A stretch of DNA of 64,000 nt from Solea solea (lineage: Eukaryota; Chordata; Actinopteri; Pleuronectiformes; Soleidae). This document shows positions 12,116-24,062 of this stretch, one piece after another; the stretch's first letter is position 1, and the number at the start of each line of letters is the position of its first letter. The stretch lies in NCBI RefSeq assembly GCF_958295425.1, contig NC_081142.1:14520821-14584820 (forward strand), written 5' to 3'. The position numbers were made by a program, and so were the translations under genes. The notes under the pieces are model-generated. The model searched no databases. It was not told where the DNA came from and saw only the letters and a list, made by a program, of their open reading frames with translations.

Positions 12116-15100
12116 GCTGGACTTGGACTGTGAACGACAAAAGTGTGATGCAGATGGACAGCTGTGTGCAGGATTCACTTGGAGCATCAACAACACTGAT
12201 TAAACTGCTGCGTCCCAAACTCTCTGGAGGTCATATCTCTGAGGAGATGTCTGGTAAAAAGAAAAATACTTGAGGGCAAAGAGGGAGGAGAGCTCTCATC
12301 TCTACAGTAGACTACCTCTCGTTATGGATGGTGGCCTTTAATCCGCTTCATTCTAAAAAGTCTGTGAGCAGCACTAAATGTCTTTTTTTTTGTGATTTAA
12401 AGGTCCAGTGTGTAAGAGAGCAGACACGGATGACTCCTGACCGAGCACATCTCGAAACTACAGTGGCCTGAATTAATGTCTTTTTCTTTTGCCTTGTAAG
12501 TGTCCACTTCAAAATGCAAAAATGCACATTCAAGAGAAAAGACGGCCACCTCCGTAAAGTGAATATAAAAGGCCAATTCTAAGGCTATGACATTTTTTTT
12601 TTTTATTTAAAAGCAATTATACACGTATTGAACGATTGTTACATTGTCCAGAGTATAATGTGAATTATGTGGGTTACTTCTGAAAGCTTCTTTCAAGAAT
12701 GCGTCTCAGCAGGTTGCCAGTTGTGTCACAGCCTGAAACGTTTCCAAGACAACCAATGGATGGGTGATTAGTTAACATTGGAGATGAAACATACATTTGA
12801 TTAATCAGTTAGTTAGTGAGTCACTCTCCAATAAGAAAAGTGTCATAATTGATTTGCTGAATATGAGAAGTGTTTGCTTTTCTTTTTCATTTTTAAAATG
12901 AAAATATCTTTTCCTTTTCTTGCACTGTTGGTCAGACCAAACAAATGAAAGACTCTGGAAAGTGTAGGTGAATTTATTTTTAAAGAAAATGTATCCTTTT
13001 AAACGAGGAAATAATTACTTTGTAGTTTCTGTTATTAATTGCTCTTCCTCCACAGTGTTCCCCCAGTTTAAGTCTACTGAAACTACTGTTGCCTTAGCAG
13101 GTTTATTCTTTCATAGTCGGAAAGAGCGACGCGGTCATCCGAGGTGAACTGAGGGAAACAAACCTGGCTCTGTCTGCGGGTAAGAACATGTACGTCTGAA
13201 GTTGTGTACGCGCTAACGCGACTGGTTCTGTTTACTTTCTCCTAACCGTAAGCTAGAAAGTAAATGTCAAACTATTCCCTCTAAACTAAAGCAACACCCA
13301 GCTTGTGGGTGTGCGGTTGATTGACTTACCTTGTGACGTTGACTCGGGTCTGTTATTTATGAGAAGAAAATGTGTTTGGTGAAGTGAAAACAATCTGCTT
13401 AACAGGGAGTTCTCTTTGAATGATTAATATGTGCGATTAATATTTACTTTCAAGAAAGGTTTTTATTTATTGGGGGGGGGGGGGTTACAGTCATTGTGTG
13501 TGCAGACTGTGCATAATTCTGTTAAAAGCTGTAAGTGTATTAGACCTAAACCGTAAATATATATATATTTTTTTCCCTACATCATTTGTGTGTCAATCTG
13601 TTTTTACGCTTCAAAACGTTTTAGTGATGCAGTTACAGGAAGAGATGTCTGTAGATCATTAACCACTGTTGAAGCAAGCGAACAAAAACCTTTTTGTGTG
13701 TGTGCTGTTGTATTTGTGGTTTGAATGAGTTTCAACTTTAAAGCACTTAAAAGCTGTGTGAACCAATGTCATTGTGGCTGGTCGACACAACTCTAATGGG
13801 CTTTTTGGGTTAGCTCTAAGACTCTAAGACCTAGTTTTAGGGTTAGGTTTAGTGTCCAGTATAAGTAATGATTAGAGTAAATCTCCAGAAGGGAATTTAA
13901 CTCAATATAATGTCCTCTGAAGTCATGGCAACCAGGTTGTGTGTGAGAGAGAGTGTGATGAAAAATTGAGAGCAACTTTTTGTTCAGTGTTTAACCATTT
14001 GCGTAGTTAAACGTGAATGTAATGTAAAAACACTGTTTAAGGATTTAGAGGTGGCCTCAGTCCTAAAACAGAGGCAAGTTGCATGTGTAGTGGAGGAAAT
14101 ATCTAACACCATGTAACAATCCCTCCCCAATAGGTATTCTGTCTTTCCGGCAGGTTTTTCAAAGTAAAGTAAATATTTATTTAATCTAAACAACAAATAA
14201 CTTTACTTTTAAATATCGGTGGGAATTAAAGTTAACCAATCATTAAAAATGTAAACCCTTTTAAGAATTAAATCCTATTGTCAAGAAATCTGACATCAGT
14301 CTAGTTCAGGGATGGTTTATTTATAATTTATAATTGACCTTTTGCCACATGGAAGATTAGCCCTGATCTCTGGGTTGAAGTATTCAGAGGTCATACATGT
14401 AACTCAACAGTTTATAGGACATGATACTCAATCTTTTCTATTCAACTCAGAGGTGGAGGATATGAGTGTTAAATCTCACCATATAACTAGACTAAATAAA
14501 TATTCAATAACAGATTCTTAACTGTTTAGAACAAAAGTCTCAACAAGGCAATATTAGAAATGAAGGGTAAAAATACCAGTTTATTGAAATATCCAAAGTA
14601 GAAAATACAGCCAGTAAGTCATGTGACACACAGCTGATGTGTGGGAGCTACTGATAAGCAGACCAACTCAACGGTGAATGGGAGCTCTATCTCTTATATC
14701 CAAGATATCCAAGCAGAACACAGACACTTTACATTTACATATCCATTTAATCACCATGGTGTCTTTTCACATGACAATTGAGCCACCTTGACTTGTCTAC
14801 TTCCTCCACTGAGACCATCAGACCTACACACATCAAAGGAGAGACCGTGTTTAGACTTCAGAGTGGTGGGACTGTCCCTAACTGATGAGGTTTCAACCTA
14901 GGTGATTAATTCATTTACAGATAATCAAAGAGCAGAATATACATAGAGTGATGACATTTAGTCTTGGGAAAACCTATTGTCTCGAGGGTGTGATCTGACT
15001 GTCTTACACATGTATACAATAATCATTTTTAACTTTTTTTTTTGTCAGTCTAGGTTCAGGTTAAAAAAAATACAGGCCCCTTTCCCGAGTTTCGGCACAA

Positions 15101-16085
15101 AAATGTGGGGACTAGCAGTGTGCAGAGTAAAACAACTGCACATCGGACTGACTTCAGACTTGGTGGTTGTGCTAAAGGGGAACAAGGAACTAAACTGGTG
15201 CTTTTTCTCAAAGAATGTACAGCTGAACCAACAGCTGTGACAAAAGGAAGGGGAACTGTCGCCGTGAAACTGCTGGACCAACGAGTCATGTGGGTCATGA
15301 GCTTTTACGAGCGTCCCACGTTGTGCCACATAAAAATTCTCTTTGTCCCTCATTTCAGTTCATTTCAGTCAAAAACTTATAATCAAAACAAGAAAATACA
15401 TTTATCTCCAGACAAAATATGACTATATAATATCAATATGTTTTAATTCCTTTGCAGCTGTTCCACAGGTCCACACGCTTAACTTAACATTTCATAATTG
15501 GTGAAAAGTTTAGTTACCTTTCACGAAGCAAGGTCACAAATTGTTCTGTAAAGGTTCAGTTATAAAAAAATAAAACCATACAACAGCCACAAAGGCCAGT
15601 CTGAATAAATAAATTACTATTCTGTCGCTTTTTTAAAAATGTCAACAGCAGATGTTAAATTGATCAGAAGGGTGTGGGACAGCGTCTCTTTAAAATCCTT
15701 GAATCAACTTTGAGTTCAAATGCACCTTTACCGACATACACAATCCCCTGTATTTATCTGCTTAAGACAACTTGGAAGGACACCTGAGAGATTAAATGGA
15801 TTAAACCCATGCCACTTGCCTCAGCTCTCTTTAGTCTGAAGAATTAAATGCCCATGTTTCTTCTTTGCAGCAGTCAAAGAGTCTTTTCTTTTGAACTGGA
15901 CAACCGTCCCAGCCACAACTGAGTCAGCAAAATAGGAAACACTGGGATATCACTTCCTGCTGGACTTATTTTTGATGGTTCAGCAAGAAACACTGTTTTG
16001 CTGGAATACATGAAGTGTTTCCTCCTTTTATTTCCCCCTTTCTTTTTTCTCATGTTTTGAATTCTTGTGTTCAACATCAGTGGCC

Positions 16086-18434
16086 ATGGCTTCAGAACAA
16101 GCTCGGCTGCACAGATGCGTGCAGAGTCGCCGCTCCACCATCAATTGTCTCTCAAAGTGTGTAGAAGACACCAAAACTTTGCCATTTTCTCAGGAGAAAA
16201 GGGTCAAAGCATGGAGCTCGCTGGAGAACCTTGATCCTTGCACCAAAACAGAGAAAAAACTTGAATGGCAGCAGAGCATCAGCATTAATGTTGGAGGGAA
16301 GGTGTTTCATATCCCCAAACACTGTGCCATTAAATATCCCAACACCCGCATCGGCTCATTGGTCCTCTGCAGGGACAGAACGAAACTCCAGACTCTGTGT
16401 GACGACTACTCCGTTTGCAAGAATGAGTTTTTCTTTGACCGCGATCCCGCTTTCTTCCACCATGTCTGCCATTTCTACACAAGTGGCGTGCTGTGGGTCA
16501 TACAGGAAATGTGTCCCATCAACTTTGAGGAGGAACTTGCGTACTGGGGTCTGAACCTGAAGGACACTCAGCGCTGCTGCTGGATAGTGTTCGAGGAGAA
16601 GGTGGATGAGTTGAAAGACAACCTAAAGGTGGAGAGTGAGCTCATGGCTGAGATTCAGGTAAAGTACAATGACGAGACCTTCAAGGACATGATGTTTGGT
16701 GACGTGAGGAAGACTCTGTGGAATATTGTAGAGAATCCCTACTCTTCAGCAGTGGCAAAGGTTGTCGGTGTGCTCTCTAATCTTTTTGTGCTCCTCTCTA
16801 TCATGGCAATGACTCTCGACTCTGTGGAGGAACTCCAAATATATACAATTAATGGGAAAACATACGTGCAATGGGTGGAAATCATCACCATTGTGTTCTT
16901 TACCGTTGAATATTTATTACGCCTTTTAACCACTCCTGATGTCATGATGTTTTTGATGAGTGGACTCAACTTTGTGGACATGGTGGCAGTAATGCCTTAT
17001 TTCTTGCAGATCATTTTTGATGCCTTTACTAACACTGAGGACGTGAACACACAGGAAGACCTCAGGACCATGGCTCGGGTCAGCAATCTCGGGCATGTCC
17101 TCAAGATGGTCAAGTTGCTGAGGGTCTTTCGAATTTTGAAGCTGGCTCGACACTCGACCGGCATGAGAGCGTTTGGATTCACTCTGCGGCAATGTTACCA
17201 GCAGGCCTCTTGCATTTTCCTTTTTATTGCCATGGGAATCTTCACATTCTCAGCACTCCTTCATTCAGCCGAGAGGGAAACTGAAGGATCCCCCATCAGC
17301 AGTATCCCATACGCCTGGTGGTGGGCTGCTGTAAGTATCAGAGGCAGAATAGCCTCTTGAATGTAAATGTTATATTATTCTGTGTTTGTGGTTATACAAT
17401 TGACACCAGTGTAATGTTTTGCTGTGGCAGCCTATCTGTTTCAAAGTTGTAAAGATATAGACAAATGGCACTTTTCCACTAACTCGACTCGGCACGGCAC
17501 GGCATAGTTGCCGGCGATCGTGACTGACTCAGTTCAGTGATTGTGTCAGACGGAGTCTATGCTGAAAACAACTGCTTTACAATGTCAGACGTAAAACAAA
17601 GTCGCGGCACTTTCATGCAGCTGTTCTGTGATGACTCCGCCCACATTGAGTCGAGATGAGGCGAGGCAGTACTGTGGTGGAAGAGCACCAATAGTCTTCA
17701 AGTTGCAAAACAGAGGCCCCATTCTGTCTCTGAATTGGCCCACAGCAACACTGAGACATGTTTGGACCACTCAAACATGTACCTGCATGTCTGAGACTCC
17801 GACATTGACAGACATATTATTATCAGCAGCAGCTGGAGGTAGAGAAGCGATTAGAGCTCCTGTAGTTCCACATCATTATCTTTGCAAAAAAATAATTTCA
17901 GACAACGGTTGGATTTAAGGAAGTATTTTCCAAAATATAGATGACGTTTGTCTCGATGGAAACACTAATAAACATGTGGTTAATCACTCCACAGCGGTTA
18001 CTATGGAGCGGTTATATTACCCCTCTCCTCCTCGTCACATGATGATGTTTGACTCTTTGTGCTACACTTTGTCCTTTGCTCTCCTGTGTTTTACAGGAGA
18101 GTGAGAACATCCACAAAAACTGATTCATAATTGCACTTTTCTCACTCAGGTCAGCATCTCTACGGTGGGCTACGGCGATGTGGTTCCTGTCACGATCCTG
18201 GGCCGCGTGGTGGCCTTTGGCTGCATTTCGTTTGGTATCATCTTGAATGGCATGCCCATCTCCTTCCTCTTTAACAAGTTCTCTGATTACTATGCCAAGC
18301 TGAAGTCCCAGGAGTGCAACGCTACCACAGTGCAGCGACACTTTCAGCTGAGGAAGCGACTGCGGCACAGAATGGACCTGTGCTTCCATCCGCCAGATGA
18401 AGACACCCGTACAACCAGCATCTGCACTGACTGA
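16086..18434 (+). CDS. kcnv2: Voltage-gated K+ channel silent subunit Kv8.2
   Basis: Kv subunit of the electrically silent type that co-assembles with Kv2-type subunits; in vertebrates Kv8.2 acts in photoreceptors. Two exons, 16086-17330 and 18150-18434 (phase 0), encode 509 residues; human KCNV2 has 545. The start is the ATG in ggccATGg; an acceptor (catcag) lies just upstream at 16080, so a 5' untranslated exon is likely. Order: T1/BTB domain from about residue 66 ([13 protein letters not shown]), S1 219-245, S2 261-282, S3 297-312, S4 335-358 ([18 protein letters not shown]), S5 374-395, filter TVGYGD 420-425, S6 433-455. S6 has [10 protein letters not shown] in place of the PVP hinge of conducting channels, the Kv8.2 signature. 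The intron splits the pore loop between AWWWAA and VSIST. No frameshift or missing filter residue. The fish copy (a or b) cannot be told. Confidence 0.93.
17465..17690. repeat. Dispersed repeat fragment in kcnv2 intron
   Basis: Starts near cttttccactaactcgactcgg and ends near gaggcagtactgtggtggaa. The opening matches the phrase family seen again at 19.06 kb (cttttccactacattg) and 42.81 kb (catttccaccggctctactcg). This suggests one family of miniature DNA elements with GC-rich palindromic termini; boundaries are approximate. Confidence 0.5.
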
Positions 18435-18474
18435 CCTTAAACGGATATAGGGATTTATGGAGGGAGTTGCTTGA

Positions 18475-18987
18475 TAGGGATGTCCCGATACAACTTTTTC
18501 ACTCCCAATACGATATCGATATTGCAGCCTTGAGTATTGGCCAATACCGATATCGATCTGATACAATATCAGCACGAATCATATATACTTTAATTACTTA
18601 TTTTGTAGTGTGGAATGTTAGAATAGGCTTGATCAAGTGATATTACTTAAACAGCTTGCCTCAGGATGAGCTAGCATGGTGCTAACGGCTTGCTCCCTGT
18701 GCGGTTTCGTAGCCTCTGATTTCAGAGGTTAAAGAAAAATGTTTAACCTCTGAAATAGCAGTAGCACACACACGCTGTTGTTGTGATCATGTGGGCTCTA
18801 CATGCATCCAACACGCAGAGCCCACGTGATCACAACTAGCGCTGCTGGATAGAAGTGCTGGAGCGGAATGTACTGCTTGTATCGTAGCGCTTATATCGGA
18901 GGTTTTAGAGGCAGTCCCAAAAAACCGATACTTTTAGCTGATATCGGACCAATATCCAATATCATTATTGGATCGGGGCATAACCTA
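18475..18987. mobile_element. hAT-type miniature element in kcnv2 3' UTR
   Basis: The left end reads tagggatgtcccgata; the right end is a decayed inverse (gatcggggcataaccta). Flanks ttgcttga (18467-18474) and ttgcttgg (18988-18995) agree at 7 of 8 bases, the 8-bp duplication expected of hAT elements. Sub-terminal arms carry many copies of ccgatatcg-type sequence in both orientations. Two internal hairpins are present: atttcagaggttaaa with its inverse (about 18719-18766), and a loosely paired gtgatcatgtgggctct / agagcccacgtgatcac (about 18784-18835). It starts 40 nt after the kcnv2 stop codon. No transposase frame. Confidence 0.85.
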
Positions 18988-19289
18988 TTGCTTGGTGAAC
19001 TTCAGCGCTTTCCGTATGATTGATTGTCTCTGTTCTCTGTTGGATACAGATAACAGAATTCGCTTTTCCACTACATTGTCCCAGCCCGACTCCAGATAGT
19101 ACCTGATCCTTTTTTTTAGTACCTGCTCTGCAAGGTTCCGATACTATGTGTGACGTCGTCAGACTGCTGTCACTGGAAGAGTCAAGAATCAAACTGGACA
19201 ATTCTGAACTGTAGATTGATTAAAAAGACCTAAAAATCATAAAAACTTGCGTTAATCGCCAACGTTTAGCAAGGAAATGTTAGTGCTGT

Positions 19290-19470
19290 CAGTTTAACGT
19301 GTTATTAACAGTATTAACGCAAACCCATTTTAACTGTGTCAATTTTTTTTTATCATGAGATTAACGTCCTTTTTGGCAGAGCAAACTTTGTAGTTTTTTC
19401 ACATGCTGTAGCAACAACTAGTAACATTAGAAAAACTACAACACCACACTAGATCTAGCTAAACCGGAAA
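19290..19470. repeat. Fragment of hAT-like repeat (TTAACG-rich)
   Basis: Contains cagtttaacgtgttattaac and ttaacgcaaacccatttta, phrases typical of a widespread fish hAT-like repeat. Ends are not resolved; it abuts the gypsy remnant. Confidence 0.4.
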
Positions 19471-19638
19471 TAAAACAACAGGCTCATGAGCCGGCCAGAG
19501 AGTTTTAGGCTTATGTTAAGTTTTGAGTGGATGGCGAGCGATGTGAGCTTTTCCGTCTCCAAGCGGGCTCTCCGTATCCAACGCAGCCTTTAGCTCGGAT
19601 TATCTTATTACAGCAACAACACATTAAACCACGGCACT

Positions 19639-21365
19639 TTATTCACAGCACTGCAGGGTGATACACAGCATATCCATAGTTCTTGGTATAGATGGGCTCT
19701 CCTGCCACAAAGCAGGATTAGCATGATTGTCATGATATGTTTTCTGACTTATTTGTTTTGCCTCCACCTTCTTCTTAAGATCTGGGTGTATGAGATCAAG
19801 AGTACATCTCAATTTTCTCCCCATCAGCATCTCAGCAGGAGACAAGCCCGTTGTTGACTGTGGAGTGATACGATAGCTTTGTCTCTACTGTATCACCACT
19901 ACCCCTTTTCATGAGCTCTTTTAAAGTTTGCACCGCTCGTTCAGCTAAACCGTTAGAAGATGGTGATACGGTGCTGATGTCACATGTGTTATTCCATTTC
20001 TTGTCATGAACTCTCTGGTTTGTTCACTGACAAAACACTGTGCATTGTCTGAGACAATCATCTCTGGGATTCCATGTGTGCTAAAAACTGTTTCTAAGAC
20101 AGTTTATTGTGGTTGCTGAAGTGGATGAAGTCACAGGGTGGTAGACCTCTAACCATTTTGAATGAGCATCCACAATCACTAAGAACAGTTTTCCCATGAA
20201 AGGACCCGCATAGTCTATGTGCAGCCTTCTCCATGGTTTTTCAAGCCACTCCCATGGATGGAGTGGTGTACAGGCAGGTACCTTTCTGTTTTCCTTTTTC
20301 TCTATGTCCATGTCCATATTTGGCCACCACATGTAGCCTCTGGCCAGGCCTTTCATGTGGCTCATTCCTGGGTGTGACTGATGTAACTGGAATATAGTTA
20401 TAGTTATAGTTACTGTCCAGATTTTCAGGCCATCCTCTGAGGACATACTCACGGACTCTTGAAAGTAAAGGATCCTTAGATGTCCACTGCTGCAGCTGTT
20501 CTGATGTCCTCAGAGGGCTCTGTTCTTGCTCCAGCATCAACACCTGTTCCTCTGGTTCTGTATCCTTGGGTTTCTCCGGCAGAGGCAGTCGACTGAGAGC
20601 ATCAGCATTACCATGGTCTTTACCTGCCCTGTAAAGTATGACATACTCGTACGTTCTCAACAGCACCGCCCATCTCATTATTCTTTGAGACGCCATCTGT
20701 GGAACAGCCTTCATCTCATTTAATAATCTTATCAATGGCTAATGATCTGTACAAATTACAAACTTTCTGCCATACAGATACTTGTGAAAATACTGCACTC
20801 CAAAAATAACAGCTAATCCCTCTTTGTCCAGTTTGGAATAGTTCTTTTCGGCAGCAGTGAGTGTGCGTGAAGCAAAACCTATAGGCTTCTCATCACCATC
20901 CGCCATACGGGGAGCTAGCACTGCTCCAACTCCATACGGGGAAGCATCACAGGAGAGTATCAGTTCTTTCTTTTCGTTGTAATGCACCAGCAATCTGCTT
21001 GATTGTATTAGTTCTTTTGACTCTGTGAAGGCTTTTTCTTGCTCTTGCCCCCACACCCATGGTTCATCTTTTCAGAGTAACTTATGCATAGGTGCCATTA
21101 CAGTCGACACTTTAGGCAGAAACTTATTATAAAAGTTCAACAGTCGCAAATAAGCTTTAAGCTCAGTCACTGATGTAGGTGGGGGAGCATTCTGCACTGC
21201 TTTCCCCTTGGCTGGCAGTGGATGCAACCCTGTCCTGTCCACTTTGTGTCCCAAGAATGTCAGTCTCCATGAACTGGCACTTTCTCCTTTTTAGGCATAG
21301 TCCGGCATTTTGCAGTCGTTGCAGCACTTGATCCAGTGTCTGCAGATGATCTTTGTCGTTGTAGA
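19639..21365 (-). pseudogene. Ty3/gypsy LTR-retrotransposon pol remnant
   Basis: Broken polyprotein of a gypsy-type retrotransposon on the minus strand. In 5'-3' order: the C-terminal part of reverse transcriptase (about 21365-21072), RNase H (about 21056-20600, with the LSCDASPYGVGAVL and FVICTDH signatures), integrase zinc-binding region (HPGMSHMKGL) and catalytic-core start (HIDYAGPF) around 20450-20080, and a piece of the integrase C-terminal side (SPAEMLMGR) at 19845-19640. The frame is interrupted by stops and frameshifts, and parts of the core are missing. Gag, protease, the start of RT and both LTRs are not seen. The 5' break coincides with the ATAATGTAATAA array. Dead element. Confidence 0.88.
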
Positions 21366-21368
21366 ACC

Positions 21369-21574
21369 TGATAATGTAATAAATCCCTGATAATGTAATA
21401 ACCCCGATAATGTAATAAAAATTTGCACTTGAGTCCACTGAAAATGTAATAAAACCTGATAATGTAATAACTTTCCGATAATGTAATAAAGTGCATTTCC
21501 CAATAATGTAATACACTTTTTACCAATAATGTAATAAAGTATTACATTAACGGGAGGTTATTACATTATCCCCC
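21369..21574. repeat. Iteron-like array of ATAATGTAATAA
   Basis: Eight direct, unevenly spaced copies of a motif close to gataatgtaataa are followed by two inverted copies (tattacatta, ttattacattatc) and a cccccta. It starts exactly where the gypsy reverse-transcriptase frame ends. Spacers are 2-30 bp, so it is neither a simple tandem repeat nor a CRISPR array. It may be the sub-terminal region of an unrecognised DNA transposon. Confidence 0.8.
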
Positions 21575-21767
21575 TACATAGAAAACACTCCCATATTACC
21601 CAGCGCCCACGTGCTCATATGTCACTTCACAACGGCATGAACTGTACGATCACATATAATGCTGCACAGCGTTAATAATAAAATAAAGCATCAGAAAAAT
21701 GTATTCCAGTTTGTTTTCAAAGATCAAAATGGATGAGATTTACTGTATGTAATCTCCCTCCTCCCTT

Positions 21768-22143
21768 GCCTCACGAGTTATAGAGGTTATTCATTTACTT
21801 GTCAGCTATTCCCTTTATGCTAATATGTGTTTTGTCTCCATTCTTTTCTGCCACCTGCATACTTTGATACAGTTTATAGTGTGTATTCAAAGCATTCCGT
21901 CTCTTATCAATACTGCAATCGTACATGTATTATAGAGTTGAGAATAATAAATCGGAGGCAAATGTGGAATAGTCGAGGGCGTTTTATTTCACACACAACG
22001 GCAGATACAAGGTGCCGTAGAAGAGCATTAAAAACTAACACTTTAAATTACAGTTCAGTATCAAGACTGTGGGTAATACGTTTGTTAAAGTAATATTTTG
22101 GTTGTGCCATGTTGTTGTTGTTTTCAGCAATAACTTGGTAATA
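21768..22143. repeat. Duplicated non-coding segment, copy A
   Basis: Shares long stretches with 24063-25174, for example ggttattcatttacttgtca and tttctgccacctgcata at its left end, and caagactgtgg, gccatgttgttgttgtt and taacttggtaat at its right end. Unlike copy B it has no transposon insert. Divergence is moderate, with many small indels. Confidence 0.75.
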
Positions 22144-22981
22144 AGGGGAAATGTATGATTGTTCTACAGATAGACAAAGTTCCCTGTGACCATGATGTAG
22201 ATATAATTACATAATTGTCTCAACAACACTTGCACTGTAAAACCAGCACAACCTCAGCACTCCTGTCAGTATTCAGTACATTTACATTAAGTCTGTTTAA
22301 TCTGTAGTGATGGAAGCCTCACACCAGCACACAAGAAGTGACCAGGATCAAGCCACTGGAGCATGAAACGCACTCTAGTGGGAGCAGAGACACTGGCAGC
22401 GTGGGTCCCCACGGGTACATTCGTAGCTGTGGCTATGACAGCACAAACAGGCACCGCCCAGCAGCAGCATTATCATTATTGCTATTCCTCACAGCAGCTC
22501 TGAGACATACCCACTGAATGTATTAATCAATTCTGTAGCTTCAGGAACATACACAGGGATACGGAGCTGCCGCTTAAAAGGTACGTTTTCAGTCCTCGTC
22601 TGCTATTTTAAAAAAAAAACACAACAAAAAACAAGTGTGTAAGTACGCGTAAAAGGGGAAGAAGTAAGTTTCCGTTTCAGAGTAACGGGATGCAGTACTA
22701 GGGTCAAAGGATCGAAGACGCGGAGAACTTCGTGAAATGACATTTTTATTGGGGCTTCACAAATGAAAAAGTACTTGATCTTTTTGTCACTTCACAGCAC
22801 CGAATTATCTTTAACATCAGGGCTTCGAAAAGATTGTTGAAAAAACTGAGTTTGTTTGAAGAAGTACAATCACAGACTTTTGTGGACTGGAGGAGGAAAT
22901 GTGTGGTCGTTGTAGACGATGTAGCGTCCGTGTGCGGCTGCTATTCAATAATACATTAGATAGTAATGAACACGGAGCTTT

Positions 22982-23158
22982 ATTCTCATATTATGTATTA
23001 TTCTTGTAATATTACGACTTTTTTCTTGTAATATGACGACTTTACTCTCGTACAATTGCGACTTTATTATCATTTTACGACTTTATTCGCGTAAAATAAC
23101 AACTTTATTCCCGCAATATGACGACTTTATTCTCGTGATATTGCGACTTTATTCTCGA
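22982..23158. repeat. 22-bp tandem array (ATTCTCGTAATATGACGACTTT-like)
   Basis: About seven degenerate 22-bp units, each ending in (g/c)gactttatt or acaacttt, for instance attcccgcaatatgacgactt and attctcgtgatattgcgactt. One unit is 3 bp short. Mutations are spread over all units, so the array is old. No coding frame runs through it. Confidence 0.8.
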
Positions 23159-23832
23159 AAGATTTAAAAAGGGAAATCAATGAATAAAAATCTCTTCCCT
23201 TTGGCCCTAATACTCCGTCGTAGTATCCTCCATGTATATTAATTTTCATTAAATTTTCGATTTAATATACAGGAGTATATATAGTCTTCAAGCCAACACA
23301 TACAGTAACTATGTCTGCGTGGATGTAGTCAAACACGGTAAAGAGCAGTGTAAAACTAAAGGTTTTCTTTGAAGGAAGTGGCTTTGACACCGATGTTGTT
23401 GTCAATTTAATTTTTTTCAATCTCAACTTCCTCTATGGTTGTGGGAATGAGACCTGTGTCTCAGATCCACTGTCTGATGATTGAACAACACGTTTATCTC
23501 TGGACTTGTTTTATTATTCATTTTTTTGGCTGTCTGGCCCTTTAAGATTTGACACACACATTCATTGACATAATGCATTCCCTAGAACCCTTGCCCTAAC
23601 CTTAACCATTACAACTAAGTGCCTAACAGAATTCAAACCCTAACCCGAAAACCACATCTTAACCACATCTTAACCACATCTCCTGTGAAAAAGCCATTTG
23701 GAACGTGAGGACCAGCCAAAATGTCCTCAATTTCTCAAAATTGTCCTCAATTTCTCAAAATTGTCCTCACTTCCTTAGGTGTATAAGTTTTTTGGTCCTC
23801 ACAAAGACCCATAAAAGTAAACACACACATAG

Positions 23833-23856
23833 ATTCATCATCATCATCATCATCAC
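23833..23856. repeat. (CAT)n microsatellite
   Basis: Short run of tcatcatcatcat in the repeat-rich spacer. Confidence 0.7.
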
Positions 23857-24062
23857 ACAATAGAACCATGGAAATGTCAGGTTTGTCATGTATATTCACC
23901 ACACTCTGTTAAATCCTACAAATAGAGGAGTGTTTCATGGGCGTGGACTGTACACTCACGTATAACACACAGTACAATGCACTTAAAGCAGGACTTTATG
24001 TTTATTAAACCGCCACAGGCCAATCTTGGTCTCATCTATAAAATGTATTCCAATTTTTACAT

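Larger units (their letters stand above)
10220..16079. other. Spacer between LDLR-family gene and kcnv2
   Basis: No protein gene is supported here. It holds the candidate terminal exon near 12.04-12.12 kb, a dispersed repeat near 11.12-11.25 kb, a possible non-coding exon ending at 13179 (donor cgg|gtaagaac, GC-richer than its surroundings), a poly-G run near 13474 and a short AT run near 13558. The open frames in it are short, lack domain signals and look like chance. Confidence 0.5.

Noticed and set aside
16065..16085. Upstream extension of the kcnv2 start
   Set aside because: It has no ATG (begins TTG) and crosses a probable splice acceptor; the ATG at 16086 has a good Kozak context.
21369..21574. 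CRISPR-like spaced repeats
   Set aside because: Repeat units are about 12 bp with irregular 2-30 bp spacing and two inverted copies, in a vertebrate genome; it does not fit a CRISPR array.
23583..23660. Second telomere-like tract (ccctaacc variants)
   Set aside because: Units are imperfect (ccttgccctaaccttaacc) and part of a longer low-complexity repeat, not a true CCCTAA run.
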